This document shows, in pieces, positions 7,832 to 16,629 of a stretch of DNA of 64,000 bases; the first letter of the stretch is position 1, and each line of letters opens with the position of its first letter. The notes under the pieces were generated by a model. It was not told where the DNA came from and did no database searches. It saw only the letters and a program-made list of their open reading frames with translations. The position numbers and the translations under genes were made by a program. The stretch is taken from assembly GCA_934278995.1 (NCBI GenBank), contig CAKQWM010000008.1:31912-95911 (forward strand), in the 5' to 3' direction. This stretch comes from an uncultured Clostridia bacterium. GTDB taxonomy: Bacteria > Bacillota > Clostridia > Christensenellales > Borkfalkiaceae.

Positions 7832-8761
7832 ATGGAATATAAACATCTTCCCGTAATGCTCGATGAGTGCATGGAAGGGTTAAATTTAAAAGACGGCGGA
7901 CTGTACTTCGACGGCACGATGGGCGCGTGCGGGCATACGCGTGAAATCTTGCGCCGTAAAAATACCGAGGTCATCGCAACCGACCTTGATACGGCTTCGA
8001 TAAAAAACGCCGAAAAAGTGCAGAAGGAGTTTCCCGGAAGGCTTACCGTCATACACGATAATTTTAAAAACTTTACCGAAATATCCGATAATTTATCGGT
8101 CGAGGGGTACGACGGAATATTGTTGGATCTCGGGGTTTCGAGTTATCAGTTAGACGAAAGGGCTCGCGGGTTCAGTTACATGGCGACGTATGAAAAACTC
8201 GACATGAAGATGAATCCCGACGGAAATTTTTCCGCTTACGACGTCGTAAACGGATATAGTTATAAAGACCTTGACCGCATATTGAAAGATTACGGAGAGG
8301 AAAGATTCCATTCTAAAATCGCCGAAAACATCGTAAAAGAGCGACAAAACGGAAAAATAGTTACTTGCGGGCAGTTAAACGAGATAATCGACAGATCGAT
8401 TCCCGCAAAATTCAAGCAGGACGGACACCCGTCGAAGCGCGCTTATCAGGCGCTCCGCATCGAGGTCAACGGCGAACTTGACGGACTATACGAAGCGATA
8501 GTCGCTATGGGAGAGAGGCTTAAAAAGGGCGGAAGGCTTGCGGTTATAACCTTCCACTCGTTGGAAGACAGAATAGTCAAAAACGCATACAAATATCTGG
8601 AAACCGATTGCATTTGCGATAAAAGTTTGCCCGTTTGCGTATGCGGAAAAAAGAAAATAGTAAACGTTTTAACCGCAAAACCCATCGTCTCGGGCGAAGA
8701 AGAGCTGGACCGTAATCCGAGGGCGAAAAGCGCAAAGTTAAGAGTGTGCGAAAGGGTTTAA
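7832..8761 (+). CDS. rsmH: 16S rRNA (cytosine-1402-N4)-methyltransferase
   Basis: A 309-residue SAM-dependent methyltransferase (MraW) that modifies C1402 of 16S rRNA. It shows HLPVMLDE at the N-terminus, the SAM-binding GTMGACGHT around residues 29-37, ILLDLGVSSYQLD, GFSYM and the C-terminal RNPRAKSAKLRV typical of the family. Length is normal. The ATG directly abuts the mraZ stop, so translation is probably coupled. Confidence 0.96.
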   Translation: MEYKHLPVMLDECMEGLNLKDGGLYFDGTMGACGHTREILRRKNTEVIATDLDTASIKNAEKVQKEFPGRLTVIHDNFKNFTEISDNLSVEGYDGILLDLGVSSYQLDERARGFSYMATYEKLDMKMNPDGNFSAYDVVNGYSYKDLDRILKDYGEERFHSKIAENIVKERQNGKIVTCGQLNEIIDRSIPAKFKQDGHPSKRAYQALRIEVNGELDGLYEAIVAMGERLKKGGRLAVITFHSLEDRIVKNAYKYLETDCICDKSLPVCVCGKKKIVNVLTAKPIVSGEEELDRNPRAKSAKLRVCERV

Positions 8762-8819
8762 AAATAAAAAAACAATTCGGTCGGCAAGAATATTTTTAGA
8801 GGAGAGACAATAGTATATT

Positions 8820-9587
8820 ATGGTAAACGGATACGACAACAACTCCCCGAAGTATAGCCGCGGTTATGCTGAACCGGAGAATATGAGATATAATCAGAAC
8901 GCAAATTATCAGACGCCTAACAGAGGCGGTTTTGCCGACAGTCTGGAAAATCAATTTTATTTCGACCGTCCCGCAAAAAAAGAAATAACGGATAATTACG
9001 ACGAAAAACAGCGCGCCTATAACGATAACGCGCCGCGCAATGCCCGTCAGAACGATTATCCCGACCATAACGCTTACGCCGATAGCAGGCAAAAAGCGGA
9101 AGCCGATTACGATGCGGATCCCACTTATTACGACTATAACGAAATGGAAAGACAGCAAAATCTTTCCGCGCGTTATCAAAAGCCTGCCCGTAGCAGTACG
9201 GAATATCAGAAAGAACAGATGTCCTATACTACCGACGACGACACCGCGCCTACGCCGACCACCATGCAGTATTCCAGCATAGAAGCGGGCGACAATCCTT
9301 TTGAGGACTATCACAAAAAAGGCGAATCGGTAGATAAACAATACACGATAAACACTAAGGGTAAAATACTTATTGCCGTTTACGCGCTCGTAGTAGCAAC
9401 GGTTTTTGCTCTTATAATTTTAAACACGCGACTTTTAAAGACGATGAACGCTTCCATGATTGCCAAAGAAATGCAGATAACGAAACTCAGTATGGAAGTA
9501 GATAATCTTCAGAAGGAATACGAATACGTATCTTCCGACGAAGTTATCGAGAAAAAAGCCGAGGAAAAGGGCATGGTAAAAGCGTAA
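8820..9587 (+). CDS. FtsL/DivIC-like division protein with long hydrophilic N-terminus
   Basis: A 255-residue bitopic membrane protein. Residues 1-180 are polar and low in complexity, rich in Asn, Tyr, Asp, Arg and Gln. A membrane helix follows at about 181-203, then a short coiled coil (MQITKLSMEVDNLQKEYEYV) ending EKKAEEKGMVKA, which is the arrangement of FtsL. The position between rsmH and a class B PBP is the normal ftsL locus, and FtsL normally joins FtsB/DivIC and FtsQ in activating septal synthesis. The cytoplasmic tail is much longer than usual (whole FtsL is typically near 100-120 residues). The best ribosome binding site, AGAGGAGAG, is rather far (about 12-15 bases) from the ATG. 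Confidence 0.75.
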   Translation: MVNGYDNNSPKYSRGYAEPENMRYNQNANYQTPNRGGFADSLENQFYFDRPAKKEITDNYDEKQRAYNDNAPRNARQNDYPDHNAYADSRQKAEADYDADPTYYDYNEMERQQNLSARYQKPARSSTEYQKEQMSYTTDDDTAPTPTTMQYSSIEAGDNPFEDYHKKGESVDKQYTINTKGKILIAVYALVVATVFALIILNTRLLKTMNASMIAKEMQITKLSMEVDNLQKEYEYVSSDEVIEKKAEEKGMVKA

Positions 9588-9627
9588 ACGCGTCGCATGC
9601 ATAATAAACACTCTCATTTTGGTTTGC

Positions 9628-9672
9628 AAAAGAGGTTAATTACGATTTTTCGTAACTAACCTCTTTATTTTT
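9628..9672 (+). terminator. Hairpin between ftsL-like gene and PBP; possible attenuator
   Basis: AAAGAGGTTA plus TTACGA pairs with TCGTAA plus TAACCTCTTT (9628-9666), a 16-bp stem with one A-C mismatch and a short T loop, followed by ATTTTTAT. It is terminator-like but sits inside the operon. The 3' arm TAACCTCTTT can instead pair with a second AAAGAGGTTA at 9721-9730. Confidence 0.6.
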
Positions 9673-9742
9673 ATAAAGGAGACGGAAAAACATATCCGAT
9701 TATTCGCTTAGTGTAATACGAAAGAGGTTATTCTGCTACGTT

Positions 9743-11425
9743 TTGGCGATAACCTTTTTATTTTTTGCGGTTATAACGAGGGCTTTTATCGTGGAAGTCG
9801 TTTCCTCATCGACGTTACAGAAAAAGGCTGTCGATCAATGGACGAGGGAACTTCCGGTAAAAGCCGGACGAGGCGAAATTTTGTCGTCGGACGGTAAAGT
9901 TTTAGCGGGAAGCGAACCTTGTTTCGCGGTGTATATAAGAACCCGTTCGGTTTCGGACCCCGAAAAAGTTTCAGACGTTCTTTCCCGCTTGTTTTCGGTC
10001 GATAAAGACAAACTTTATCAAAAAATCGTAAAAAAAGCGACTTCTGAAATCACCGTAAAACGTCGGGTTTCCAAGATAGATATCATAAAACTTTGCGAAT
10101 ACGATCTTGACGGCGTTTATTATTCCGCGGATCAGAACCGCGTTTATCCTTACGGCGACGCTCTTTGCAGCGTCTTAGGCTATACGTCTTCGGACGGAAG
10201 CGGTCAGGCGGGGCTTGAAAAGTATTACGACAAATACTTAAAAGGGGTTGACGGGGAAATTTTATACGAATCCGACCTTACCGGCGAAGATTTACAAGGC
10301 TCGACTCCGTATTATACCGAGGGGACGGACGGGTTTAACGTAAACCTTAATATCGACCTCGAAATTCAACTTATTTCAGAAAACGCTTTGAAAAAGGTAA
10401 TCGACGAATATAACCCCAAGCGTTGTTCGGCGGTCGTTTTATCGCCCGATGACGGCAGAATTTTAGCGCTTGCGTCGCTTCCGTCTTACGACCTAAACAA
10501 CGTCCCTCGGGACGATATCGCATTGTTGAACGAACTTTCCCGCAACGTTGTCGTGGTCGATTGTTACGAGCCGGGTTCGACTTTTAAAATAATTACCGCC
10601 ATAGCCGACATCGAAGAAACGCTTGCGGGTAATAAAAAGGCGAAATCGTTAAATTACGTTTTTTCGTCGTCAAGATACCGTGCCGTAAAAGGCGGAAAAA
10701 TCAAATGCTGGTCAAACCACGCGAACGGCAAACATTCCAACCAGACTTTAAAAGAGGCGCTTAACAACAGTTGCAACCCGTGTTTTACCGATATTGCTTT
10801 ATCGCTCGGTAAATCCGATTTTTATAAATACGTTAAAAACTTCAATTTCGGTAAAAAAACGGGGGTTGATTTTTTCGGAGAAGCGCCCGGTATGGTAATA
10901 CCCGAAAGCGCCGTTACCGAAGGGGATCTTGCAAGAATCGCTTTCGGGCAAAGTATAGCGGTTACCGAAATTCAACTTGCCGCGGCGGCGGCGTCTGCGA
11001 TAAACGGCGGAAACTATTTCGTTCCGAAGTTTATCGATAAAATAACCGACGACGAGGGCAATACGATAGAAATTTTTCCGCCGAAACTATCAGGTAAGAC
11101 CTGTTCGGAAAAAGCCTCCCGAATCCTTGCGTCCTACCTTGAAGGCGTCGTTAAAGACGGTAGCGGGAAGCAATGTTATATCGAGGGTTACAAGATAGGC
11201 GGAAAAACCGGTACCGCTCAAAAATTTGAAAACGGAGCCATAAAAAGCGGTAAATACGTTATGTCGTTTTTGGGCTTTTTTCCGTCCGACGCTCCCAAAT
11301 ACCTTTGCCTCGTAACCGTTGACGAACCCATAGGCGGATCTTACGGCTCGACCGTTGCCGCGCCCGTCGCCCGCGATATATTTCAAGGCATAATAAACGC
11401 AAAATCAATTCGGAAATTCGAGTAA
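9743..11425 (+). CDS. ftsI: Class B penicillin-binding protein (FtsI/PBP2B/SpoVD type transpeptidase)
   Basis: At least 560 residues: an N-terminal membrane helix, a PBP dimerisation domain, and a transpeptidase domain with the catalytic PGSTFK (SxxK, residues about 276-281), SCN motif in NSCNPC and KTGTAQ near the C-terminus. It crosslinks septal peptidoglycan outside the membrane. No PASTA domains are present, unlike many SpoVD proteins. The coordinate given uses TTG 9743, but the frame stays open to 9677 and encodes a basic RKRLFCYV stretch expected before a membrane helix, so translation probably starts upstream; AAAGGAGA (9675-9682) has only ATA (9692) at suitable distance in frame. It could be vegetative FtsI or a sporulation paralogue; location favours division. 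Confidence 0.93.
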   Translation: MAITFLFFAVITRAFIVEVVSSSTLQKKAVDQWTRELPVKAGRGEILSSDGKVLAGSEPCFAVYIRTRSVSDPEKVSDVLSRLFSVDKDKLYQKIVKKATSEITVKRRVSKIDIIKLCEYDLDGVYYSADQNRVYPYGDALCSVLGYTSSDGSGQAGLEKYYDKYLKGVDGEILYESDLTGEDLQGSTPYYTEGTDGFNVNLNIDLEIQLISENALKKVIDEYNPKRCSAVVLSPDDGRILALASLPSYDLNNVPRDDIALLNELSRNVVVVDCYEPGSTFKIITAIADIEETLAGNKKAKSLNYVFSSSRYRAVKGGKIKCWSNHANGKHSNQTLKEALNNSCNPCFTDIALSLGKSDFYKYVKNFNFGKKTGVDFFGEAPGMVIPESAVTEGDLARIAFGQSIAVTEIQLAAAAASAINGGNYFVPKFIDKITDDEGNTIEIFPPKLSGKTCSEKASRILASYLEGVVKDGSGKQCYIEGYKIGGKTGTAQKFENGAIKSGKYVMSFLGFFPSDAPKYLCLVTVDEPIGGSYGSTVAAPVARDIFQGIINAKSIRKFE

Positions 11426-11429
11426 AAAA

Positions 11430-12884
11430 ATGAAACTCAGTGAAATTACAAACAGTTTAAAAAACGTTAAAATTTATCCCTTAAACGCCGACGTCGAAAT
11501 TTCCGGCGTCGCCCACAATAGTAGCAGCGTAAAGCAAGGCGATTTATACTTTTGTTTAAGAGGCGAAAATTCCGACGGGCATAAATTTGCAGACGTCGCC
11601 GTAAAAAACGGAGCGTCGGCTATAGTGACCGAAAAATTACTGCCAAAACTTAATTGCGCACAGGTACTATGCGAGGATACGAGGCTTGCGTATTCCTTTT
11701 TTTCAGCGGCGTTTTACAAAAATCCTCAAAAGAATTTGAAAATAATAGGCGTCGTCGGTACTAACGGAAAAACAAGCACCGTAAAAATAATAAAAGATAT
11801 TTTAACGGCGCACGGCAAACCGACCGCGTCGATAGGCACCAACGGCGTCGAATGGGGGAATAACTTTTTGCCGTCTTTACTGACTACGCCCGATCCGAAC
11901 GATTTATTTTGCCTTCTCGCGCGCTTAAAAGAGGACGGAATACTATACGTGGTAACCGAACTTTCCGCTCACGCGATATGGCTTAAAAAGGCGGCGGCGA
12001 TAAACTTCGAGTGTCTTGTGTTTACTAATTGTACGCACGATCATCTCGATTATTTTACCGATTTTGAAAGTTACCGCAATGTAAAAAAAAGCGCGTTTTC
12101 CAAAAACGCAAGGTTTTTCGTAGTCAACACCGACGACGCTTTAGGGCGTGAAATTTACGATGAAAACTCGAAAAAGACCGTAACGTACGGCATATATTCT
12201 CCCTCCGACGTATTCGCCGTAAACGTAAAAGAGTCGTTAAACGGACTGAGTTTTATTATAAATATGTTCGATATGATCTACAAAGTTAAGTCGAAACTTT
12301 ACGGGGAGTTTAACGCCTATAATCTTTTAGGCGCGGCGTGCGCCTGCTTTTTACTCGGTATAAAACCCGAAAAAATAGTTAAATATATAGGTAACGTTAC
12401 GGGCGCGGAGGGCAGAATGCAATGCGTCGCCGAATATAACGGCGCGAAAATTTTCGTGGATTACGCTCATACGCCCGACGGACTTGATAAAAGTCTTTCC
12501 TTTATAGCGTCGGTAACGGAAGGGCAAACCTTCGTCGTTTTCGGGTGCGGAGGGGACAGGGACAGAAAAAAACGCCCCCTTATGGGCAGAATAGCGGGGG
12601 ATATTATGGATAACGTCATTATTACGTCGGATAATCCGAGGTCCGAAGACGCAAACGAAATAATAGCCGAAATCGAAAAAGGCGTAAAAGAAGTGAGAAC
12701 CGATTACGTAAAGATACCCGACAGATACCTTGCTATAAATTACGCCGTAAAAAGGCTTTGTAAGGGCGATACGCTGATTATCACGGGTAAAGGCGCTGAA
12801 AATTATATGGAAAAGAACGGCGAAAAAATCGAATATTCCGATAAAGAAGCCGTAAAAAAAGCGATATCGGGGCAAATTCCGTAA
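11430..12884 (+). CDS. murE: UDP-MurNAc-tripeptide synthetase
   Basis: A 484-residue Mur ligase. The ATP-binding GTNGKTST lies near residues 109-116, and ITSDNPRSED carries the DNPR motif associated with meso-diaminopimelate as the added amino acid. YVVTELSAH, FTNCTHDHLDYF and YAHTPDGL are family signatures. It adds the third residue of the peptidoglycan stem in the cytoplasm. It starts four bases after the PBP stop without a strong ribosome binding site, suggesting coupling. murF, which normally follows, is absent here. Confidence 0.95.
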   Translation: MKLSEITNSLKNVKIYPLNADVEISGVAHNSSSVKQGDLYFCLRGENSDGHKFADVAVKNGASAIVTEKLLPKLNCAQVLCEDTRLAYSFFSAAFYKNPQKNLKIIGVVGTNGKTSTVKIIKDILTAHGKPTASIGTNGVEWGNNFLPSLLTTPDPNDLFCLLARLKEDGILYVVTELSAHAIWLKKAAAINFECLVFTNCTHDHLDYFTDFESYRNVKKSAFSKNARFFVVNTDDALGREIYDENSKKTVTYGIYSPSDVFAVNVKESLNGLSFIINMFDMIYKVKSKLYGEFNAYNLLGAACACFLLGIKPEKIVKYIGNVTGAEGRMQCVAEYNGAKIFVDYAHTPDGLDKSLSFIASVTEGQTFVVFGCGGDRDRKKRPLMGRIAGDIMDNVIITSDNPRSEDANEIIAEIEKGVKEVRTDYVKIPDRYLAINYAVKRLCKGDTLIITGKGAENYMEKNGEKIEYSDKEAVKKAISGQIP

Positions 12885-12948
12885 AAAACCGATAAAATCA
12901 ATCGTTAACCGAAAAAAAGGAAAGCCTCGCTTTCGGCAAAAATACGTG

Positions 12949-12954
12949 TATAAT
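12949..12954 (+). promoter_or_regulatory. Possible -10 box upstream of mraY
   Basis: TATAAT stands alone about 65 bases before the mraY ATG in a 134-base spacer. A convincing -35 is not seen at the right distance. A small hairpin GAAAGC-CTC-GCTTTC lies just upstream at about 12920-12934. Confidence 0.3.
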
Positions 12955-13018
12955 CCGCTTTAAATTCGTCGCGTTTACCGCTCGGCTGTTAAAACCGCCT
13001 ACTAATTTATTTAAAAAT

Positions 13019-14002
13019 ATGGCTAAAAAACTAATTATCGTATATTTAATTTCGCTTTGCGTTTCCGCCGCGCTTACGTTTTTTCTCATACCGTTGCTGA
13101 AACGGGCGAAGATAAATCAGACAATATTAAAATACGTGACGGAACATTATTCCAAAAACGGAACGCCGACCATGGGCGGAATAGGTTTCGTTGTAACCAC
13201 GGCGGCGGTTTATTTGTTTTCGGTAAAGTCCTCGAATATTTCGGCGGTGTCGCTTATCGTATTTCTTTTATACGCTTTAATCGGTTTTTCGGACGATTTT
13301 ATTAAAATAAAATACTGCAAAAACGAAGGGCTTACCCCGTGGCAAAAAATATCCTTCCAGACGATAATAGCGATAATTTCCGCCCTGTTTTGCGGGTATA
13401 ACGGACTGAACAATTTATATATTCCGTTTACCGATAAACTCGTAAACGCGGGTTTTTGGTTTTATCCTCTTTGCGTTTTCATATTTTTGGCTACATGTAA
13501 CTGCGTAAATCTTACCGACGGGCTTGACGGGCTTGCGGGTACGGTATCTTCGGTGGTTTTAAGCGTCGTAGCGGTAATGATTTTATTGCAGACGGAAAAG
13601 TTCGGCGGCAATTATCTTAATAAAGAAGAATACGAGGGCTTGTCGGTTCTGGCGATTTCTTCCGCTGGAAGTTTAGTAGGATATCTTTTGTTCAACGTAA
13701 ACAAGGCGAGCGTTTTTATGGGGGATACGGGTTCTCTCGCTCTCGGCGGACTTATAGCGTCGGTTTATACTTTCAGCGGAAACGCGTTATATATTCCGCT
13801 TGCGGGCGTAACCTTCGTTCTGTCGGGGGTGTCGGTAATCGTTCAGGTTTTAAATTACAAGCGTACTAAAAAGCGGATTTTTCTTATGGCGCCCCTTCAT
13901 CATCATTTTCAGCATAAAGGTTACGCCGAAAGCAAAATAGTATTCTGGTATTTTGCTATAACTCTCGTCGTCGGTCTTTTATGCGTTTTGAATTTCGTAT
14001 AA
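13019..14002 (+). CDS. mraY: Phospho-N-acetylmuramoyl-pentapeptide transferase
   Basis: A 327-residue polytopic membrane enzyme that moves phospho-MurNAc-pentapeptide to undecaprenyl phosphate to make lipid I. Signatures include GTPTMGG, the metal-binding DDFIK after GFS, NLTDGLDGLAG, FMGDTGSLALGG and APLHHHFQHKG. Length and about ten hydrophobic segments fit the family. No good ribosome binding site precedes the ATG. It is followed after 15 bases by murD. Confidence 0.96.
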   Translation: MAKKLIIVYLISLCVSAALTFFLIPLLKRAKINQTILKYVTEHYSKNGTPTMGGIGFVVTTAAVYLFSVKSSNISAVSLIVFLLYALIGFSDDFIKIKYCKNEGLTPWQKISFQTIIAIISALFCGYNGLNNLYIPFTDKLVNAGFWFYPLCVFIFLATCNCVNLTDGLDGLAGTVSSVVLSVVAVMILLQTEKFGGNYLNKEEYEGLSVLAISSAGSLVGYLLFNVNKASVFMGDTGSLALGGLIASVYTFSGNALYIPLAGVTFVLSGVSVIVQVLNYKRTKKRIFLMAPLHHHFQHKGYAESKIVFWYFAITLVVGLLCVLNFV

Positions 14003-14017
14003 TTTATGAGGTAATGA

Positions 14018-15403
14018 ATGAAATATAACAACGAAAAATTTCTTGTTTTCGGAATGAAAAAAAGCGGAACAGCGTGCGCCGAATTTTTACTTTCAAAAAA
14101 CGCCGTCGTAGGTATATTTGACGAGGACGAAGAAGTTTTATCGTCGAAACCTTGTTGCGATCTCGTTGAAAAAGGAGCAATAATCGCCCGTAACATCGAA
14201 GAAAATGAGGAAAATTACGACGAGCGTAAAAACTCTTTGAGTAATTTCGACGTGGTAGTTTTAAGTCCGGGCGTACCGATAGACAACCCCCTCGTAGTAA
14301 AACTCAAAAAGAAGAAAAAGCGAATAATCGGGGAAATCGAATTAGGTTATATGAACGCCAAGGCGCCTATTATAGCGGTTACGGGGACTAACGGAAAAAC
14401 CACCGTTTCCACGCTTATAGGAAAGACTTTATCCGAAAGCGGAGAATCCTCTTATCTTCTCGGCAACGTGGGAACGCCTTTTATAAAGTACGCCGACGAA
14501 ACCCTTCAAACCGACGTTTGCGTTCTGGAAGTTTCTTCTTTTCAACTTGAAACCGTTCATCTTTTTACGCCCCATATCGGCGTAATGCTTAATATTACGG
14601 AAGATCATCTCGACAGGCATTACAACATGCGAAATTACGTTTATTTGAAAATGCGACTTTTCAAAAACCAGCGTGAAAGCGAATGGGCGGTATTAAATTA
14701 CGACGACGAAACGGTAAGAGGTTTTGCCGAAGGTTTACTTTCCGAAGTCGTTTGGTTTTCCGCAAAAACCGCGGTTAAAGGGGCGTATCTTAAAGACGGC
14801 GTAATTTATTACTTCGACGAAGAAATTTTACCCGCCGACAAGTTGGCGATAAAAGGCGAGCATAACATAGAAAACGCCCTCGCCGCCCTTTGCGCGTTAA
14901 AAATTTACGGCGTAGAAACCGAAGATATCGTCAATTCCTTTACGGATTTCAAAGGTTTGAAATATCGGATGGAAAACGTCGGGGTATATAACGGAGTAAC
15001 TTATATAAACGATTCCAAAGCAACAAACGTCGATTCAACTTTGAAAGCGATAAAATCTATAAATCAAAGCGCCGTGCTTATAATGGGCGGAAAGAGTAAA
15101 AATCAAGATTTTACGCCTGTTTTTGAGGCAATAAAAAACAGCAACAACAAAATAAAACACGTTATTTTAACGGGCGAAAGCCGTTTTGATATGCTTAAAA
15201 CGGCTAAGAAGCTGGGCGTAACGGTTTCGGTGGTCGCCGATCTCATTACGGCGGTACGGCTTGCGGGTTCTACCGCCGCGCCGGGCGAAGCCGTTTTGTT
15301 TTCGCCCGCAACTTCAAGTCACGACGCTTTTAAGGATTATATCGACAGAGGCGAAAGGTTTAATTATCTCGTAAGGGGGCTTAATGAGAAAACGCGCGGA
15401 TAG
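14018..15403 (+). CDS. murD: UDP-MurNAc-L-alanine:D-glutamate ligase
   Basis: A 461-residue Mur ligase adding D-Glu to UDP-MurNAc-L-Ala in the cytoplasm. It has the N-terminal FGMKKSGTACAEFL nucleotide-sugar domain, ATP-binding VTGTNGKTT near residues 122-130, LNITEDHLDRH, and YINDSKATNVDST with the C-terminal SPATSSHDAF. It starts after a GAGG site. The 3' end overlaps ftsW by 20 bases, so the two are probably translationally coupled. Confidence 0.95.
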   Translation: MKYNNEKFLVFGMKKSGTACAEFLLSKNAVVGIFDEDEEVLSSKPCCDLVEKGAIIARNIEENEENYDERKNSLSNFDVVVLSPGVPIDNPLVVKLKKKKKRIIGEIELGYMNAKAPIIAVTGTNGKTTVSTLIGKTLSESGESSYLLGNVGTPFIKYADETLQTDVCVLEVSSFQLETVHLFTPHIGVMLNITEDHLDRHYNMRNYVYLKMRLFKNQRESEWAVLNYDDETVRGFAEGLLSEVVWFSAKTAVKGAYLKDGVIYYFDEEILPADKLAIKGEHNIENALAALCALKIYGVETEDIVNSFTDFKGLKYRMENVGVYNGVTYINDSKATNVDSTLKAIKSINQSAVLIMGGKSKNQDFTPVFEAIKNSNNKIKHVILTGESRFDMLKTAKKLGVTVSVVADLITAVRLAGSTAAPGEAVLFSPATSSHDAFKDYIDRGERFNYLVRGLNEKTRG

Positions 15404-16514
15404 CGGAGATTTGTTTATTCCCGTCATCGTGATATTCCTCGCGCTTTACGGGATTGTCGCGGTATATTCGGCGTCTAATTACGTTGCGGAAGCCGACTAT
15501 AAAAATCCGTATTATTTCGCAAAAAAACAAAGCGTCGGTTTTTTTGCGGGGCTTATTGCGATGACCGTTACTTCCAATATAGATTACCGCAAATACATAG
15601 GAAAAACAAAATGGATGTATCTCGTCGGTCTTATACTTCTTGCGCTTTGTTTCGTGCCGTTTTTATCGGTAGAAGTTTACGGCGCTAAACGCTGGATAAA
15701 CTTAGGATTTTTTACTTTGCAGTCGTCCGAAATAGCAAAATTCTGTTACGTTTTCTTCGTAGCAGAATATTTTGCCTCGTCCTTATCCCGCGCGCGAAGT
15801 TTCAAGGGCATAATTATCCCGATAATTTCAGGCGTTTTAATGTGCGTGCTTATAATGCTTGAACCTAATATGTCGATAACGATGTGTCTTATCGCCGTAA
15901 TGTTTTGCATGCTGTTTCTGGCGGGGACTAAAATCGGTCATTTTGCAATGCTTTTCGCGCCTCTTTGTCTTGCGGTACCCTTGCTCGTTATTGCGGAGCC
16001 TTACAGGCTCAAACGGCTCACGGCGTTTTTAAACCCGTGGGAAAACCCGAAAGGCGAGGGTTATCAACTGTTGCAGTCGCTGTACGGACTCGGCTCGGGC
16101 GGGCTGTTCGGCGTCGGGCTTTTCAATTCACGGCAAAAATACAGATTTCTTCCTTTTTCGGAAAGCGATTTTATTTTATCCGTAATAGGCGAAGAAACGG
16201 GCTTTTTCGGAACGGCGGCGTTATTTGCGGTTATGGCGTTTCTCGTATATAGGTGCGTGCTTACGGCAAAAAGATCGGAGGATTTTTTCGGATACCTTCT
16301 TTCTCTCGGCATAACGTCCGTTTACGCCGTTCAACTTTTGGTAAATGCCCTCGTGGTAACGGGGTCTGTACCGCCGACGGGTTTACCGCTTCCGCTTATT
16401 TCGTCGGGCAACACTTCGGTAATCGCCTTTATGGGCGCTTTCGGGGTTATATATAACGTTTCCAAAAAACGAAATCGACCTTTCAAGCCGCCCGAACTTG
16501 AAAAAATTAACTAA
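15384..16514 (+). CDS. ftsW: Lipid II polymerase FtsW (SEDS family)
   Basis: A 376-residue SEDS glycosyltransferase with about ten membrane helices. Recognisable segments are YSASNYVA near the start, KRWINLGFFTLQSSEIAK, the extracellular PWENPKGEGYQL loop and the C-terminal PPTGLPLPLISSGNTS. It works with the class B PBP encoded upstream in septal peptidoglycan synthesis. RodA and SpoVE are close relatives; the division-cluster location supports FtsW. A terminator follows it directly, separating it from murA. Confidence 0.92.
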   Translation: MRKRADSGDLFIPVIVIFLALYGIVAVYSASNYVAEADYKNPYYFAKKQSVGFFAGLIAMTVTSNIDYRKYIGKTKWMYLVGLILLALCFVPFLSVEVYGAKRWINLGFFTLQSSEIAKFCYVFFVAEYFASSLSRARSFKGIIIPIISGVLMCVLIMLEPNMSITMCLIAVMFCMLFLAGTKIGHFAMLFAPLCLAVPLLVIAEPYRLKRLTAFLNPWENPKGEGYQLLQSLYGLGSGGLFGVGLFNSRQKYRFLPFSESDFILSVIGEETGFFGTAALFAVMAFLVYRCVLTAKRSEDFFGYLLSLGITSVYAVQLLVNALVVTGSVPPTGLPLPLISSGNTSVIAFMGAFGVIYNVSKKRNRPFKPPELEKIN

Positions 16515-16520
16515 TATATG

Positions 16521-16564
16521 CCTTTCCGCATACTATAAACTGTGTTGCGGAAAGGTTTTTTTCG
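16521..16564 (+). terminator. Intrinsic terminator between ftsW and murA
   Basis: CCTTTCCGCA (16521-16530) pairs with TGCGGAAAGG (16546-16555), a perfect 10-bp stem with a 15-base loop and a seven-T run. It would end most transcripts here, so murA-ftsQ-ftsA-ftsZ probably need their own promoter or readthrough. I could not identify a strong promoter in 16565-16629. Confidence 0.85.
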
Positions 16565-16629
16565 TGGTTTTTTCGGCTTTGGTTGACTAAGAAAAAACCG
16601 TATTCTTCCTTTCCGTTTCGGGAAATATT

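Noticed and set aside
8796..9341. 181-codon minus-strand frame opposite the ftsL-like gene
   Set aside because: Antisense of the low-complexity N-terminus; hydrophobic residues arise from the complement of polar codons.
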